From: an uncultured Bacillota bacterium
Lineage (GTDB): Bacteria > Bacillota_I > Bacilli_A > Erysipelotrichales > Erysipelotrichaceae
Assembly: GCA_949290085.1 (NCBI GenBank)
Contig: CASEQH010000002.1
Span: forward strand, 1-57,264
Reading direction: 5' to 3'
DNA length: 57,264 bases
In this document: positions 28,474 to 36,635 of the stretch, piece by piece
Layout of the letters: the number at the start of each line of letters is the position of its first letter
How positions within the stretch are numbered: position 1 is the stretch's first letter
Position numbers and translations under genes: made by a program
The notes under the pieces: generated by a model
Databases searched by the model: none
What the model saw: only the letters and a program-made list of their open reading frames with translations
What the model was told of the DNA's origin: nothing

Positions 28474-29273
28474 AGAAATTAGTACTATGTGATATGGATG
28501 GGACGCTTCTAGATTCTAAGCGTCAATTACCAAAAGAATTAGATGCAGTCATTAAAGCTTTAAAAGAAAAAAATGTAAGTTTTGGCATAGCTAGCGGTCG
28601 CCAATTCTATCGTCTTCGTAAACAATTTCAAGACTATGACGATATGCTCATCATCGCTGAAAATGGAGCTAGTGTCTACTGCGGCGATAAGAATCTCTTC
28701 TCTTATGGTTTAAATGAGGATTATGTCTTAAAAGTAAGCGTGAAATTGTTGCCTCGTTTTGACTATGGCATTGTTTATGCTGGCTTAAAGGGTTCTTATG
28801 TCCATAAAAAGATTAATGAGATAGCTTATGACAATACCAAGATGTATTGTGAGAACGTCTTTTTCTTTGATGATATAAAAGATGTCATAAAAGAAGATAA
28901 GATAATCAAAATTGCCTGCTTTATTGAAGAGGGTAATGCTGACGAACTTATCGATGAATTTAAAGAATTTGAAAAAGATGCTAAGGTCGCTGTCTCTGCT
29001 AAGCAATGGATAGATATCAATGCCTTAGGCGTCTCTAAGGGCCTAGCTTTAAAAAGGATTAAAGAATTATATTCTTTGAAAGATGAGGATTGTTATGCCT
29101 TTGGTGACTATGATAATGATATCGAATTATTAAAAGAAGCTTATCATAGCTATGCCATGGCTAATGCCAAAGACAATATCAAAAAAGTGGCGAGATATAC
29201 TTGCCCTTCTAATGATGATAATGGGGTTATTAAGACTTTAGTTTCAGAATTTAAATTAGAAATAAAAGATTGA
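28470..29273 (+). CDS. Cof-type HAD phosphatase
   Basis: A sugar-phosphate or nucleotide phosphatase of the Cof (IIB cap) group, 267 residues. Motif I is LCDMDGTLLDSKRQLP, motif II is FGIASGRQF, and the C-terminal motifs are VSKGLALKRI and CYAFGDYDNDIELL. The substrate is unknown. Its terminator lies inside the convergent transporter gene, whose 3' end it overlaps by 23 bases. Confidence 0.92.
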   Translation: MKKLVLCDMDGTLLDSKRQLPKELDAVIKALKEKNVSFGIASGRQFYRLRKQFQDYDDMLIIAENGASVYCGDKNLFSYGLNEDYVLKVSVKLLPRFDYGIVYAGLKGSYVHKKINEIAYDNTKMYCENVFFFDDIKDVIKEDKIIKIACFIEEGNADELIDEFKEFEKDAKVAVSAKQWIDINALGVSKGLALKRIKELYSLKDEDCYAFGDYDNDIELLKEAYHSYAMANAKDNIKKVARYTCPSNDDNGVIKTLVSEFKLEIKD

Positions 29274-29805
29274 TAATCATATAGCTCAAACCACAAAGGC
29301 CCATGATAAGTATTGGGCTTTTTTTATACTTTCTAAGAGCGATAAAAGATAAGATGAATAAAGTGAAGTAGATAAGTGACTTAATGATATCTTCATTTAT
29401 GATACTGGTTTGAAATAAGGATATGCATACACCTAAGATTAAGGCGACGACAGCTGGTCTTAAGGCTAAGAGTATATTCTGGACAAAGGGCATCTTGCGA
29501 TAGCGATAATAGATAAAGGAGATGAGGCTCAACAATATAAGTGATGGGACGATGACGGCGATAGTGGCTACTATGGCACCAGAAATACCAGCTATCTTAA
29601 CGCCGACAAAGGTTGCACCATTGATGGCGATAGAGCTCGGTGTCATCTCGGATATGGTGACAAGATTATTAAATTCGGTTAAGCTTAGCCAATTGTGACT
29701 GATAAGAGTCTCACTTTGAATTAAAGGCATGGCAGCATAACCGCCGCCGATAGAAAATAAGCCTATCTTTAAAAAGGCAATGAATAATTCAATCAAGACT
29801 GTCAT
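29251..29805 (-). CDS. Chromate-transporter (CHR) family protein, C-terminal half
   Basis: One half of a split CHR transporter, 184 residues with about five membrane segments. FLKIGLFSIGGGYAAMPLI and ISEMTPSSIAINGATFVGV correspond to the two CHR motifs; the usual Pro-Gly-Pro here reads Pro-Ser-Ser. Its start overlaps the stop of the N-terminal half by four bases, so the two are made together. Chromate is the named substrate in characterised members, but many such short pairs have no proven role. Confidence 0.85.
   Translation of the reverse strand: MTVLIELFIAFLKIGLFSIGGGYAAMPLIQSETLISHNWLSLTEFNNLVTISEMTPSSIAINGATFVGVKIAGISGAIVATIAVIVPSLILLSLISFIYYRYRKMPFVQNILLALRPAVVALILGVCISLFQTSIINEDIIKSLIYFTLFILSFIALRKYKKSPILIMGLCGLSYMIINLLFLI
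29296..29325 (+). terminator. Terminator of ald-cof, embedded in a convergent gene
   Basis: The stem AAGGCCCA / TGGGCTT with a 10-base loop is followed by seven T (29319-29325). It lies within codons of the minus-strand CHR gene that ends at 29251. Confidence 0.8.
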
Positions 29806-30365
29806 AGATATCTAGCTCCCACTATTTTATAGATACTATAGATGACGCCCATCACTAGGGATACTAAAATGATGATGACAACATTTATCTTAAAGACGAT
29901 ATTCATGATTAAAGCCATGATTAAGATGAGATAAAAGAAGATATTTTTAGTTTCTATGACTTTCATTCCTAAGTCAAAGACTGTATCGAAGATGATGGCA
30001 GTAACAGCTATCTGTATACCTTCTAAAAGAAGTGATACATAGAGATTATCACTGAATAGAGCGTAGAAGACATAGATTATAAGCATGATTAAAAATGGCG
30101 GCAAGATAGTGCCGATGACAGATACTAAGACACCTAAAGGGCCAGCGACATGAAAGCCAACTAGGATGGCACAATTGACGGCGATAGAGCCAGGACAAGA
30201 TTGAGCTATGGCCACAAGGTCTAGCATCTCATCATCGTCTATCCACTTTAATTCTTGAACAAACTTCTTGCGCATAAATGTCGTAATGACAAAACCACCA
30301 CCGAAGGTAAAGGCAGATATGTAAAGATTAGCCAAGAGTAATTCCTTTAATCGTTTTATTTGCAT
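29802..30365 (-). CDS. Chromate-transporter (CHR) family protein, N-terminal half
   Basis: A 187-residue partner of the gene just downstream. Motifs are FTFGGGFVITTFMRKKFV and VAIAQSCPGSIAVNCAILV, followed by hydrophobic helices. It is divergent from rnmV with a 22-base gap, so the two promoters must overlap. A second, different CHR pair is at 45872-46986. Confidence 0.87.
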   Translation of the reverse strand: MQIKRLKELLLANLYISAFTFGGGFVITTFMRKKFVQELKWIDDDEMLDLVAIAQSCPGSIAVNCAILVGFHVAGPLGVLVSVIGTILPPFLIMLIIYVFYALFSDNLYVSLLLEGIQIAVTAIIFDTVFDLGMKVIETKNIFFYLILIMALIMNIVFKINVVIIILVSLVMGVIYSIYKIVGARYL

Positions 30366-30387
30366 ATAGAATTATTTTATAATAATA

Positions 30388-30954
30388 ATGATGAAAAGAA
30401 TTAATGAAGTTATAGTGGTCGAAGGAAAAAATGACACAAAGAAATTAAAAAGCTATTTTGATGTCGAGACGATAGAGACTAATGGTAGTCATTTATCAAG
30501 GGAAACGATAGAATTTATTAAAAGAATTAATGCGACAAGAGGGGTCATTCTCTTTCTTGATCCTGATAGTCCTGGTGAAAAGATAAGAAATAAAATTAAT
30601 AGTGAGATTGCCGGCTTAAAAAATGCTTTTTTATTAAAAGAGGACGCAAGAACTGCCAAGAAGGTCGGCATTGAACACGCCTCCAAAGAAGTATTAGAAG
30701 CTGCTTTAAATAATCTGGTGACTTATGATGAAAGTAAAAATGCTTTGACATTACAAGATTATTATGGCCTAGGACTAAATGGGCAAAAAGATAGCGAGAT
30801 TAAGCGTGCCTATCTAGCTAAGAGATTACATATTGGCAAGTGCAATGCCAAGACCATGTATAAAAGATTGAATATGATTATGATGGATAAAGAAAAAATA
30901 AATGAATTATTAAAGGAAATGGAAGATGGAAAAGGCGATATCGACAATATCTAG
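30388..30954 (+). CDS. rnmV: Ribonuclease M5
   Basis: Matures 5S rRNA; 188 residues. The TOPRIM domain shows VIVVEGKNDTKKL with the catalytic Glu and LFLDPDSPGEKIR with the DxDxxG acids, then a C-terminal helical part (YYGLGLNGQKDSEIKRAYL). The start is ATG 30388 or 30391. There is no ribosome binding site, but TATAAT (30378-30383) lies just upstream. It overlaps rsmA by 29 bases. Confidence 0.94.
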   Translation: MMKRINEVIVVEGKNDTKKLKSYFDVETIETNGSHLSRETIEFIKRINATRGVILFLDPDSPGEKIRNKINSEIAGLKNAFLLKEDARTAKKVGIEHASKEVLEAALNNLVTYDESKNALTLQDYYGLGLNGQKDSEIKRAYLAKRLHIGKCNAKTMYKRLNMIMMDKEKINELLKEMEDGKGDIDNI

Positions 30955-31759
30955 GACACTAGAAATATTAGACAAATACGACTTAAGACCCCAAAAGAAG
31001 TATGGGCAAAACTTTTTGGTGGATCCCAATATCGTCGAAAAGATAGCTTCACTAAGTGCGGATAAAGACCATATCAGTTTAGAGATAGGGCCAGGTATCG
31101 GCTCGTTGACTGAGATGCTGGCGAAATATTCTAAAAAAGTCATCGCCTTTGAAATAGATGATAGATTGATACCGGTCTTAAAGGATGATTTAGCTCATTT
31201 AGACAATGTGGAAATCATTAACCAAGACTTCTTAAATGTTGATTTAAATACTCTTAGTTTTAAAGATGAGATTATTAATGTAGCAGCTAATTTGCCTTAT
31301 TATGTGACGACGCCCATCTTATTTAAACTATTTGAAAGTGACTTAAAGATTGCCAAGATTAGTGTCATGGTTCAAAAAGAAGTGGCCGATCGCTTCAAGG
31401 CTAAAGTGAATGATGAAGACTACAATGCCCTAAGTGTCATCGTCAATTACTTATATGATGTACATGTATTAACTCAAGTTCCTGCATCTGTCTTTTATCC
31501 TCGCCCTCGCGTCGATAGTACAGTTATCACCTTTGTGCCCAAGGTTGAAAGAGATAAGGAATTTGAAAAGAAATTTTTTAAATTAGTTAAGTTATCTTTT
31601 ACCCAAAGAAGAAAGACTCTATATAATAATTTGCGAACAGAATATTCTTCTGAGCTAGTGGAAGATATGCTTAAACAATTAGATATGAAGACTAGTATCA
31701 GAGCTCAAGAGCTCAGTTTAGATGATTTCATGAAGATATATGAGGTGTTAAATGCGTGA
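30926..31759 (+). CDS. rsmA: 16S rRNA (adenine(1518)-N(6)/adenine(1519)-N(6))-dimethyltransferase
   Basis: KsgA-type methyltransferase of 277 residues. Motifs are KKYGQNFLVDPNIVEKI, the SAM-binding LEIGPGIGSLTEML, the catalytic NLPYYVTTPILFKL and FYPRPRVDSTVI. The rnmV-rsmA-ispE order is usual in Firmicutes. It overlaps ispE by eight bases. Confidence 0.97.
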   Translation: MEKAISTISRTLEILDKYDLRPQKKYGQNFLVDPNIVEKIASLSADKDHISLEIGPGIGSLTEMLAKYSKKVIAFEIDDRLIPVLKDDLAHLDNVEIINQDFLNVDLNTLSFKDEIINVAANLPYYVTTPILFKLFESDLKIAKISVMVQKEVADRFKAKVNDEDYNALSVIVNYLYDVHVLTQVPASVFYPRPRVDSTVITFVPKVERDKEFEKKFFKLVKLSFTQRRKTLYNNLRTEYSSELVEDMLKQLDMKTSIRAQELSLDDFMKIYEVLNA

Positions 31760-32591
31760 GAGAGCCTATGCCAAGATAAATCTTTGTCTGAATGTAAAAA
31801 AACGAAGAGATGATGGCTATCATGAATTAGAAATGATAATGCTTCCTGTATCATATTATGACGAGATAGAACTCAGGAAAGCTAAAGAGATGAAGTATAG
31901 TTCTAATCGGGCATATTTGCGTTTTGATGATAAAAATACTATCGTCAAAGCTGTCGAATACATGAAGAATAAATATGCCATCAAAGATAATTTTTCTATC
32001 CATATCAATAAATTCATTCCTACAAGAGCTGGTTTAGCTGGAGGCTCTAGTGATGGAGCTTGCATCATTAGAATGTTGGATGAAATGTATAAATTAAATA
32101 TGTCTTACGAGGAAAAGAAAGAAGCCAGTCTAGCCATTGGAGCCGATGTCTTTTTTTGTCTCATGAATAAGCCAGCTCTAGTTAAAGGAATAGGCGAAGA
32201 ACTAGAATTCTTCCATGTGGATAACTTCTTTAATATCTTATTAGTTAAACCAAAAGAGGGTGTATCGACTAAGGAAGCCTTTAAGAAATTAAATCTTGAA
32301 ATTTGTGACCATCCTGATGCTTATGCCTTAAAAAAAGCCCTCATTGAGAAAGATTATCCTAAGGTTTTAATGAATATGCAAAACAGTCTGGAGTCGTCAT
32401 CATTTGAAATCTGTCCAAGCATCTTAAAGTTAAAGACGAAGTTAGAAGGCTATGGCTTTGACCATGTGTTAATGTCCGGTAGTGGTTCAACCTTAATTGC
32501 TATATCTAAAGATGTTAAGCTAGTCAATAGGGTGATGAAACAAATGCGGAATAGCCACTACTTTGCGGCCAAGGTTAAAATACTGAGTTAA
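31752..32591 (+). CDS. ispE: 4-diphosphocytidyl-2-C-methyl-D-erythritol kinase
   Basis: A GHMP kinase of the MEP isoprenoid pathway, 279 residues. Motifs are AYAKINLCLNVKKRRDDGYH, the ATP-loop PTRAGLAGGSSDGACI and HVLMSGSGSTLIAI. Its presence suggests isoprenoids are made through the non-mevalonate route. Confidence 0.96.
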   Translation: MRERAYAKINLCLNVKKRRDDGYHELEMIMLPVSYYDEIELRKAKEMKYSSNRAYLRFDDKNTIVKAVEYMKNKYAIKDNFSIHINKFIPTRAGLAGGSSDGACIIRMLDEMYKLNMSYEEKKEASLAIGADVFFCLMNKPALVKGIGEELEFFHVDNFFNILLVKPKEGVSTKEAFKKLNLEICDHPDAYALKKALIEKDYPKVLMNMQNSLESSSFEICPSILKLKTKLEGYGFDHVLMSGSGSTLIAISKDVKLVNRVMKQMRNSHYFAAKVKILS

Positions 32592-32632
32592 GTATGTTAA
32601 ATTCGTGTTAGAATTAAAGCGTGGAGGAGACA

Positions 32633-33751
32633 ATGAATACAGGCATCATATTTGTCGATAAGCAGTTTCAAAAGAATCTAGCTCATCAGAGAATTTTAGA
32701 TAAGAATCTGATTGATTATACCATTGACCATTTAAAAAAGGCAGGTAGTGATAAGATTATCATCATCAGTCAGAATGAGTATCAACATGCCGATGCAAAA
32801 TGGCTCAATAATGTAAAAGAACTCTACTCAGAAATAAGTGACAGTTATGGAAAACTGATTATTACTGGTGTCAACTATCTCAATATCGATACAGATATTT
32901 ATTCTTCTTTATATCGAAGTGTATCTAAGGCTTGTGTTGTAGTGAATGATGGTAAGGCCTTAAATATCTTCGCCTTAGATAGTGAGTTATTAAAAGATTA
33001 CGAAGGCCTAGAATATGAGTCTTTCAATATTTCTAAAGATGACCTCTTAGAAGTGAATGATGTTGAAGATGTAATTGTCGCTAGTGAAAAGATGCGTCAA
33101 GATATCAATATGTTTCATCTACGAAATGGAGTTAGCTTTATTGATATTAATAATACTTATATTGGTGAAGATGTAAAAATATCTAAGGGTGTTATTATTT
33201 ATCCTGATACTTATTTAGAAGGAAATAGCCAAATTGGCGAAAATACTATCATCACTGCTGGCAGTCATCTCATCAATGCGATTGTAGGCAAGAATTGTAA
33301 GATATTATCTAGTCGTATCAGCGATTCTATCTTGCATGATAATATCTCTCTTGGACCATATTCACATATCCGCATGGGTGCTGAAGTGATGGATAATTGC
33401 CGCATTGGTAACTTTGTTGAATTTAAAAAGACGACTTTTGGTCGTTTGTCACGCTCTGCCCATCTCACTTACTTGGGTGATTGTGAAGTAGGCGAAGATG
33501 TCAATATAGGTTGTGGTGTCATTACAGCTAATTATGATGGCGCTCATAAGTTTAAGACGACGATTAAGGATAGAGCCTTTATCGGTAGTAATTCTAATCT
33601 TATTGCCCCAGTGACTGTTGGAGAATGTGCACTTGTGGCAGCTGGTTCGACAATTACTAAGGATGTCGAAGATGGAGCGATGGCCATTGCCAGACAAAGA
33701 CAGGAAATCAAGCCAGAATTTGGTTTCAAATATATAAATAAGGAGAAATAA
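32633..33751 (+). CDS. GlmU-like protein: acetyltransferase half intact, uridylyltransferase half degenerate
   Basis: A 372-residue protein from ATG 32633 (GGAGGA upstream); normal GlmU has about 455. The C-terminal left-handed beta-helix has the glucosamine-1-phosphate acetyltransferase sites in order: Arg of SHIRMGAEV, the EFKKTTFG Lys, the His and Tyr of SAHLTYLGD, and VNIGCGVITANYDGAHKFKT. The N-terminal part should be an NTP-transferase fold starting AxxLAAGxGTRMxS, but it begins GIIFVDKQFQKN and has no glycine loop, no Arg and no metal-binding Asp signature. I infer that it can acetylate but not uridylylate. Confidence 0.85.
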   Translation: MNTGIIFVDKQFQKNLAHQRILDKNLIDYTIDHLKKAGSDKIIIISQNEYQHADAKWLNNVKELYSEISDSYGKLIITGVNYLNIDTDIYSSLYRSVSKACVVVNDGKALNIFALDSELLKDYEGLEYESFNISKDDLLEVNDVEDVIVASEKMRQDINMFHLRNGVSFIDINNTYIGEDVKISKGVIIYPDTYLEGNSQIGENTIITAGSHLINAIVGKNCKILSSRISDSILHDNISLGPYSHIRMGAEVMDNCRIGNFVEFKKTTFGRLSRSAHLTYLGDCEVGEDVNIGCGVITANYDGAHKFKTTIKDRAFIGSNSNLIAPVTVGECALVAAGSTITKDVEDGAMAIARQRQEIKPEFGFKYINKEK

Positions 33752-33752
33752 A

Positions 33753-34730
33753 ATGAAAGAAACTATTGTATTTGCATTGACAGCTAATGTTGGACTGGTC
33801 AATGAGATCTGTGATTATCTAAATGTAGAACCTGGCAAGATATCGGTTAAACATTTCGCTGATGGTGAAATACTAGTTGAACCTGAGCAGACTGTCAGAG
33901 GTAGAACAGTATATGTCGTTCAGAGTACTTGTAATCCTGTAACTGAACGTTTGATGGAACTATTAGTCAGTATTGACGCTTTAAAGAGAGCTAGTGCTGC
34001 TGAGATTAACTGTATCATTCCATATTATGGCTATGCGCGTCAAGACCGCAAAGCTTGCCCAAGACAACCAATTACCGCAAAACTTGTAGCTAATCTATTA
34101 GAGGCAGCTGGTGCTAACCGTGTTATTACTATCGACTTACATGCGACGCAAATTCAAGGTTTCTTCAATATTCCAACTGATGACTTAACAGCTATTCCAA
34201 TGATAGCTCAATACTTCCGCAATAAGAATATCCCAACTGAAGACTTAGTTGTCGTATCGCCTGATCATGGTGGTACTACTAGAGCTAGAAGAATGGCTGA
34301 GCTTTTAGGCGCACCACTTGCGATCATTGACAAGCGTCGCCCTAGACCAAATGTTTGTGAAGCTAATAATGTCATCGGTGATGTAGCTGATAAAAACTGT
34401 ATCGTTGTCGATGACATCTGTGATACTGGTGGATCTTTAGTAGCTGGTTGTGAACTATTAAAAGAGAAGGGTGCTAAAGATATCTATGCCGCTATAACTC
34501 ATGGTGTTTTTTCAGGAAATGCGGCTGAACGCATAGAAAATTCACCAATCAAGGAAATGGTTGTCACAAATACTATTCCACTATCTGAAGAATTTAAAGC
34601 TAAGACTAATAAGGTAACTAGTCTATCAATAGCTTGGATGTTATCAAAGATTATTGAAGCTATTTCTAATCATGATTCAGTTAGTGCTGTATATTCAGTA
34701 TTTGAAGATAGAACGAGTGAGAAAAGATAA
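33753..34730 (+). CDS. prs: Ribose-phosphate pyrophosphokinase (PRPP synthetase)
   Basis: Makes PRPP from ribose 5-phosphate and ATP; 325 residues, class I. Key segments are KHFADGEILVEPEQTVRG, CIIPYYGYARQDRK, the metal-binding TIDLHATQIQGFF, and the PRPP loop CIVVDDICDTGGSL. It follows the GlmU-like gene by one base, the usual glmU-prs order. Confidence 0.97.
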   Translation: MKETIVFALTANVGLVNEICDYLNVEPGKISVKHFADGEILVEPEQTVRGRTVYVVQSTCNPVTERLMELLVSIDALKRASAAEINCIIPYYGYARQDRKACPRQPITAKLVANLLEAAGANRVITIDLHATQIQGFFNIPTDDLTAIPMIAQYFRNKNIPTEDLVVVSPDHGGTTRARRMAELLGAPLAIIDKRRPRPNVCEANNVIGDVADKNCIVVDDICDTGGSLVAGCELLKEKGAKDIYAAITHGVFSGNAAERIENSPIKEMVVTNTIPLSEEFKAKTNKVTSLSIAWMLSKIIEAISNHDSVSAVYSVFEDRTSEKR

Positions 34731-34747
34731 CTTAAGGTTATCTTTTT
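34722..34747 (+). terminator. Terminator of the glmU-like/prs operon
   Basis: A 10-bp perfect stem AAAAGATAAC / GTTATCTTTT with a 5-base loop and a T run. It includes the prs stop codon. Confidence 0.8.
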
Positions 34748-34792
34748 AAATTACTAACGATAATCTAACTTGTCTTGGCATACAATATAGCT

Positions 34793-35473
34793 ATGAGAAT
34801 ACTGATAGTCGAAGATGAGCGAGATTTAAATTATATTTTAAATAAGGGATTACGCAAGAGTGGTTATGCCGTTGATAGTGCATATGATGGCCAAGAAGCT
34901 CTTGATTTATATCATGCCAATCAGTATGACTTAATCATTCTCGATTTAAATTTGCCTAAAATTGATGGATTAGAAGTTTTAAAAGAGATACGTAAGAATG
35001 ATTTGAATACGAAAGTTATGATACTCAGTGCTCAATCGGCGATTGAGGAAAGAGTAAAAGGTTTGGATATGGGAGCCAATGATTATCTTATTAAACCATT
35101 TGACTTTCGAGAATTGGATGCTCGTATCAGAACATTGTTGCGTATCGATTTTAAATTGAATCCCAATATCTTAATTGTCAAAGATTTAACTCTCGATACT
35201 AATAGCGCCACTGTGCGTATCAAGAATAACGATGTGGAATTGACTCGTAAAGAATATGCCATTTTACATTACCTGATGATAAATAAGGGGCGGTTAATAT
35301 CTAATGAAGAGATTTTTGAACATGTATGGAATAATGAGGCTGATGAGTTCTCAAATGCACTCAAGTTTCATATGCACAGTCTTAAGAAGAAACTCGCTAA
35401 GTATAGCGATGAAGAATATATAGAAAATAAAAGGGGCTTAGGCTATAAGGTGATTGTCGATGAAAAAGATTAG
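34793..35473 (+). CDS. OmpR-family response regulator
   Basis: A 226-residue two-component regulator from ATG 34793. The receiver has the acid pair in ILIVEDERDLN, the phospho-acceptor Asp51 in LIILDLNLPKIDG and the Lys in NDYLIKPFDFREL. The C-terminal winged helix has ELTRKEYAILHYL and ENKRGLGYKV. There is no ribosome binding site. TACAAT (34781-34786) ends six bases before the ATG, so it may be leaderless. The kinase gene overlaps its end. Confidence 0.94.
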   Translation: MRILIVEDERDLNYILNKGLRKSGYAVDSAYDGQEALDLYHANQYDLIILDLNLPKIDGLEVLKEIRKNDLNTKVMILSAQSAIEERVKGLDMGANDYLIKPFDFRELDARIRTLLRIDFKLNPNILIVKDLTLDTNSATVRIKNNDVELTRKEYAILHYLMINKGRLISNEEIFEHVWNNEADEFSNALKFHMHSLKKKLAKYSDEEYIENKRGLGYKVIVDEKD

Positions 35474-36632
35474 TATTAGGCTTAGGATCAGCATTTTGAC
35501 AGGTATAGTCATCATGGTCGTATCACTTATAAGTTCTATCTATGCCTTAGGAAATTATAAAAGCTCAACTGAATCTATCAGGGACATGATAGCATATGAA
35601 CCAAGTGTCACTGAAAATAGAGTGCTAGAAGATAGTATAGAAGCCTATATCTCAGGGGCGATGGCTGATGTTGATGATAGTATTAGATTGTATAATTATA
35701 AACTCAATGAGACTATGAGTGATTCTGATTATCAATTCTTTAGGTCCCAAGTTTTCTTTGGTTTACTGATGTCAGGTATTGGCATGGTCATCGCCTACTT
35801 TGTGAGCAAGAGGATATTATATCCTATCACTAGGTTGGCTGAGGATGTCGAGAATATTAAAGATGTCGATGATGTAAAACCATTAGTTATCTATAATGAA
35901 AAAGATGAAATAGGTAAGTTGACTAAGAGTTTTAATGAATTAATGAAAAGAACTAATGACTATACAGCTAAGCAGAAACTATTTGCATCTAATGTCGCTC
36001 ATGAGTTAAAGACGCCACTATCGATAATGAAGGGCTCTTTACAACTCATTGACGAGAATTCTGATATTTCAGAATATAAGGAAGTATATAAGATGCAAGA
36101 TAAGAATATTGATAGATTGAATAATATCATCAATAACTTACTAGTTGTAAAAGAAAATAATATCATCTTAAAGAGAGTTAGAATCGATGAGGTGGTTAGA
36201 AGTGTCATCGCCGATCAAGATAAATTGATTAAAGAGAAAAATATTGAAGTGCATCTATCTTTAAATAGAGTTACCTTAGAGACTAATGAGGATTTGATGT
36301 ACAGATTGATATCTAATTTAGTATCTAATGCGACTAAGTATAATAAACAAGATGGTGATATCTTTATCGAACTAGATGAAGAAAAATTAATTGTGCGTGA
36401 TAGTGGTATAGGTATGGAAGAGAAATATCTTGAAGATATCTTTGAGCCACTATTCTGTATCGATAAGTCACGCAGTAAAGATTTAGGTGGTTCAGGCCTA
36501 GGATTATCGATTGTTAAAGATATTTGTAATAGTTTGGGATATGATATAGATGTACATAGTAAACTATCGTATGGTAGCGAATTTATTATCAGTTTTCATA
36601 AAGATAAAAAAAGGCTAGAAAGAAGAGGTTAA
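35460..36632 (+). CDS. Membrane sensor histidine kinase
   Basis: A 390-residue kinase from ATG 35460 (AAGGTG upstream), overlapping the regulator gene by 14 bases. It has two membrane helices (about 9-31 and 98-115) with a short extracellular loop, a HAMP region, the phospho-acceptor His181 in NVAHELKTPLSIMKGS, and the ATPase lobes LISNLVSNATKYN, DSGIGMEEKYL and GGSGLGLSIVKDI. The small sensor loop suggests it senses through another membrane protein, perhaps the PASTA protein encoded next. Confidence 0.93.
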   Translation: MKKISIRLRISILTGIVIMVVSLISSIYALGNYKSSTESIRDMIAYEPSVTENRVLEDSIEAYISGAMADVDDSIRLYNYKLNETMSDSDYQFFRSQVFFGLLMSGIGMVIAYFVSKRILYPITRLAEDVENIKDVDDVKPLVIYNEKDEIGKLTKSFNELMKRTNDYTAKQKLFASNVAHELKTPLSIMKGSLQLIDENSDISEYKEVYKMQDKNIDRLNNIINNLLVVKENNIILKRVRIDEVVRSVIADQDKLIKEKNIEVHLSLNRVTLETNEDLMYRLISNLVSNATKYNKQDGDIFIELDEEKLIVRDSGIGMEEKYLEDIFEPLFCIDKSRSKDLGGSGLGLSIVKDICNSLGYDIDVHSKLSYGSEFIISFHKDKKRLERRG

Positions 36633-36635
36633 GAT

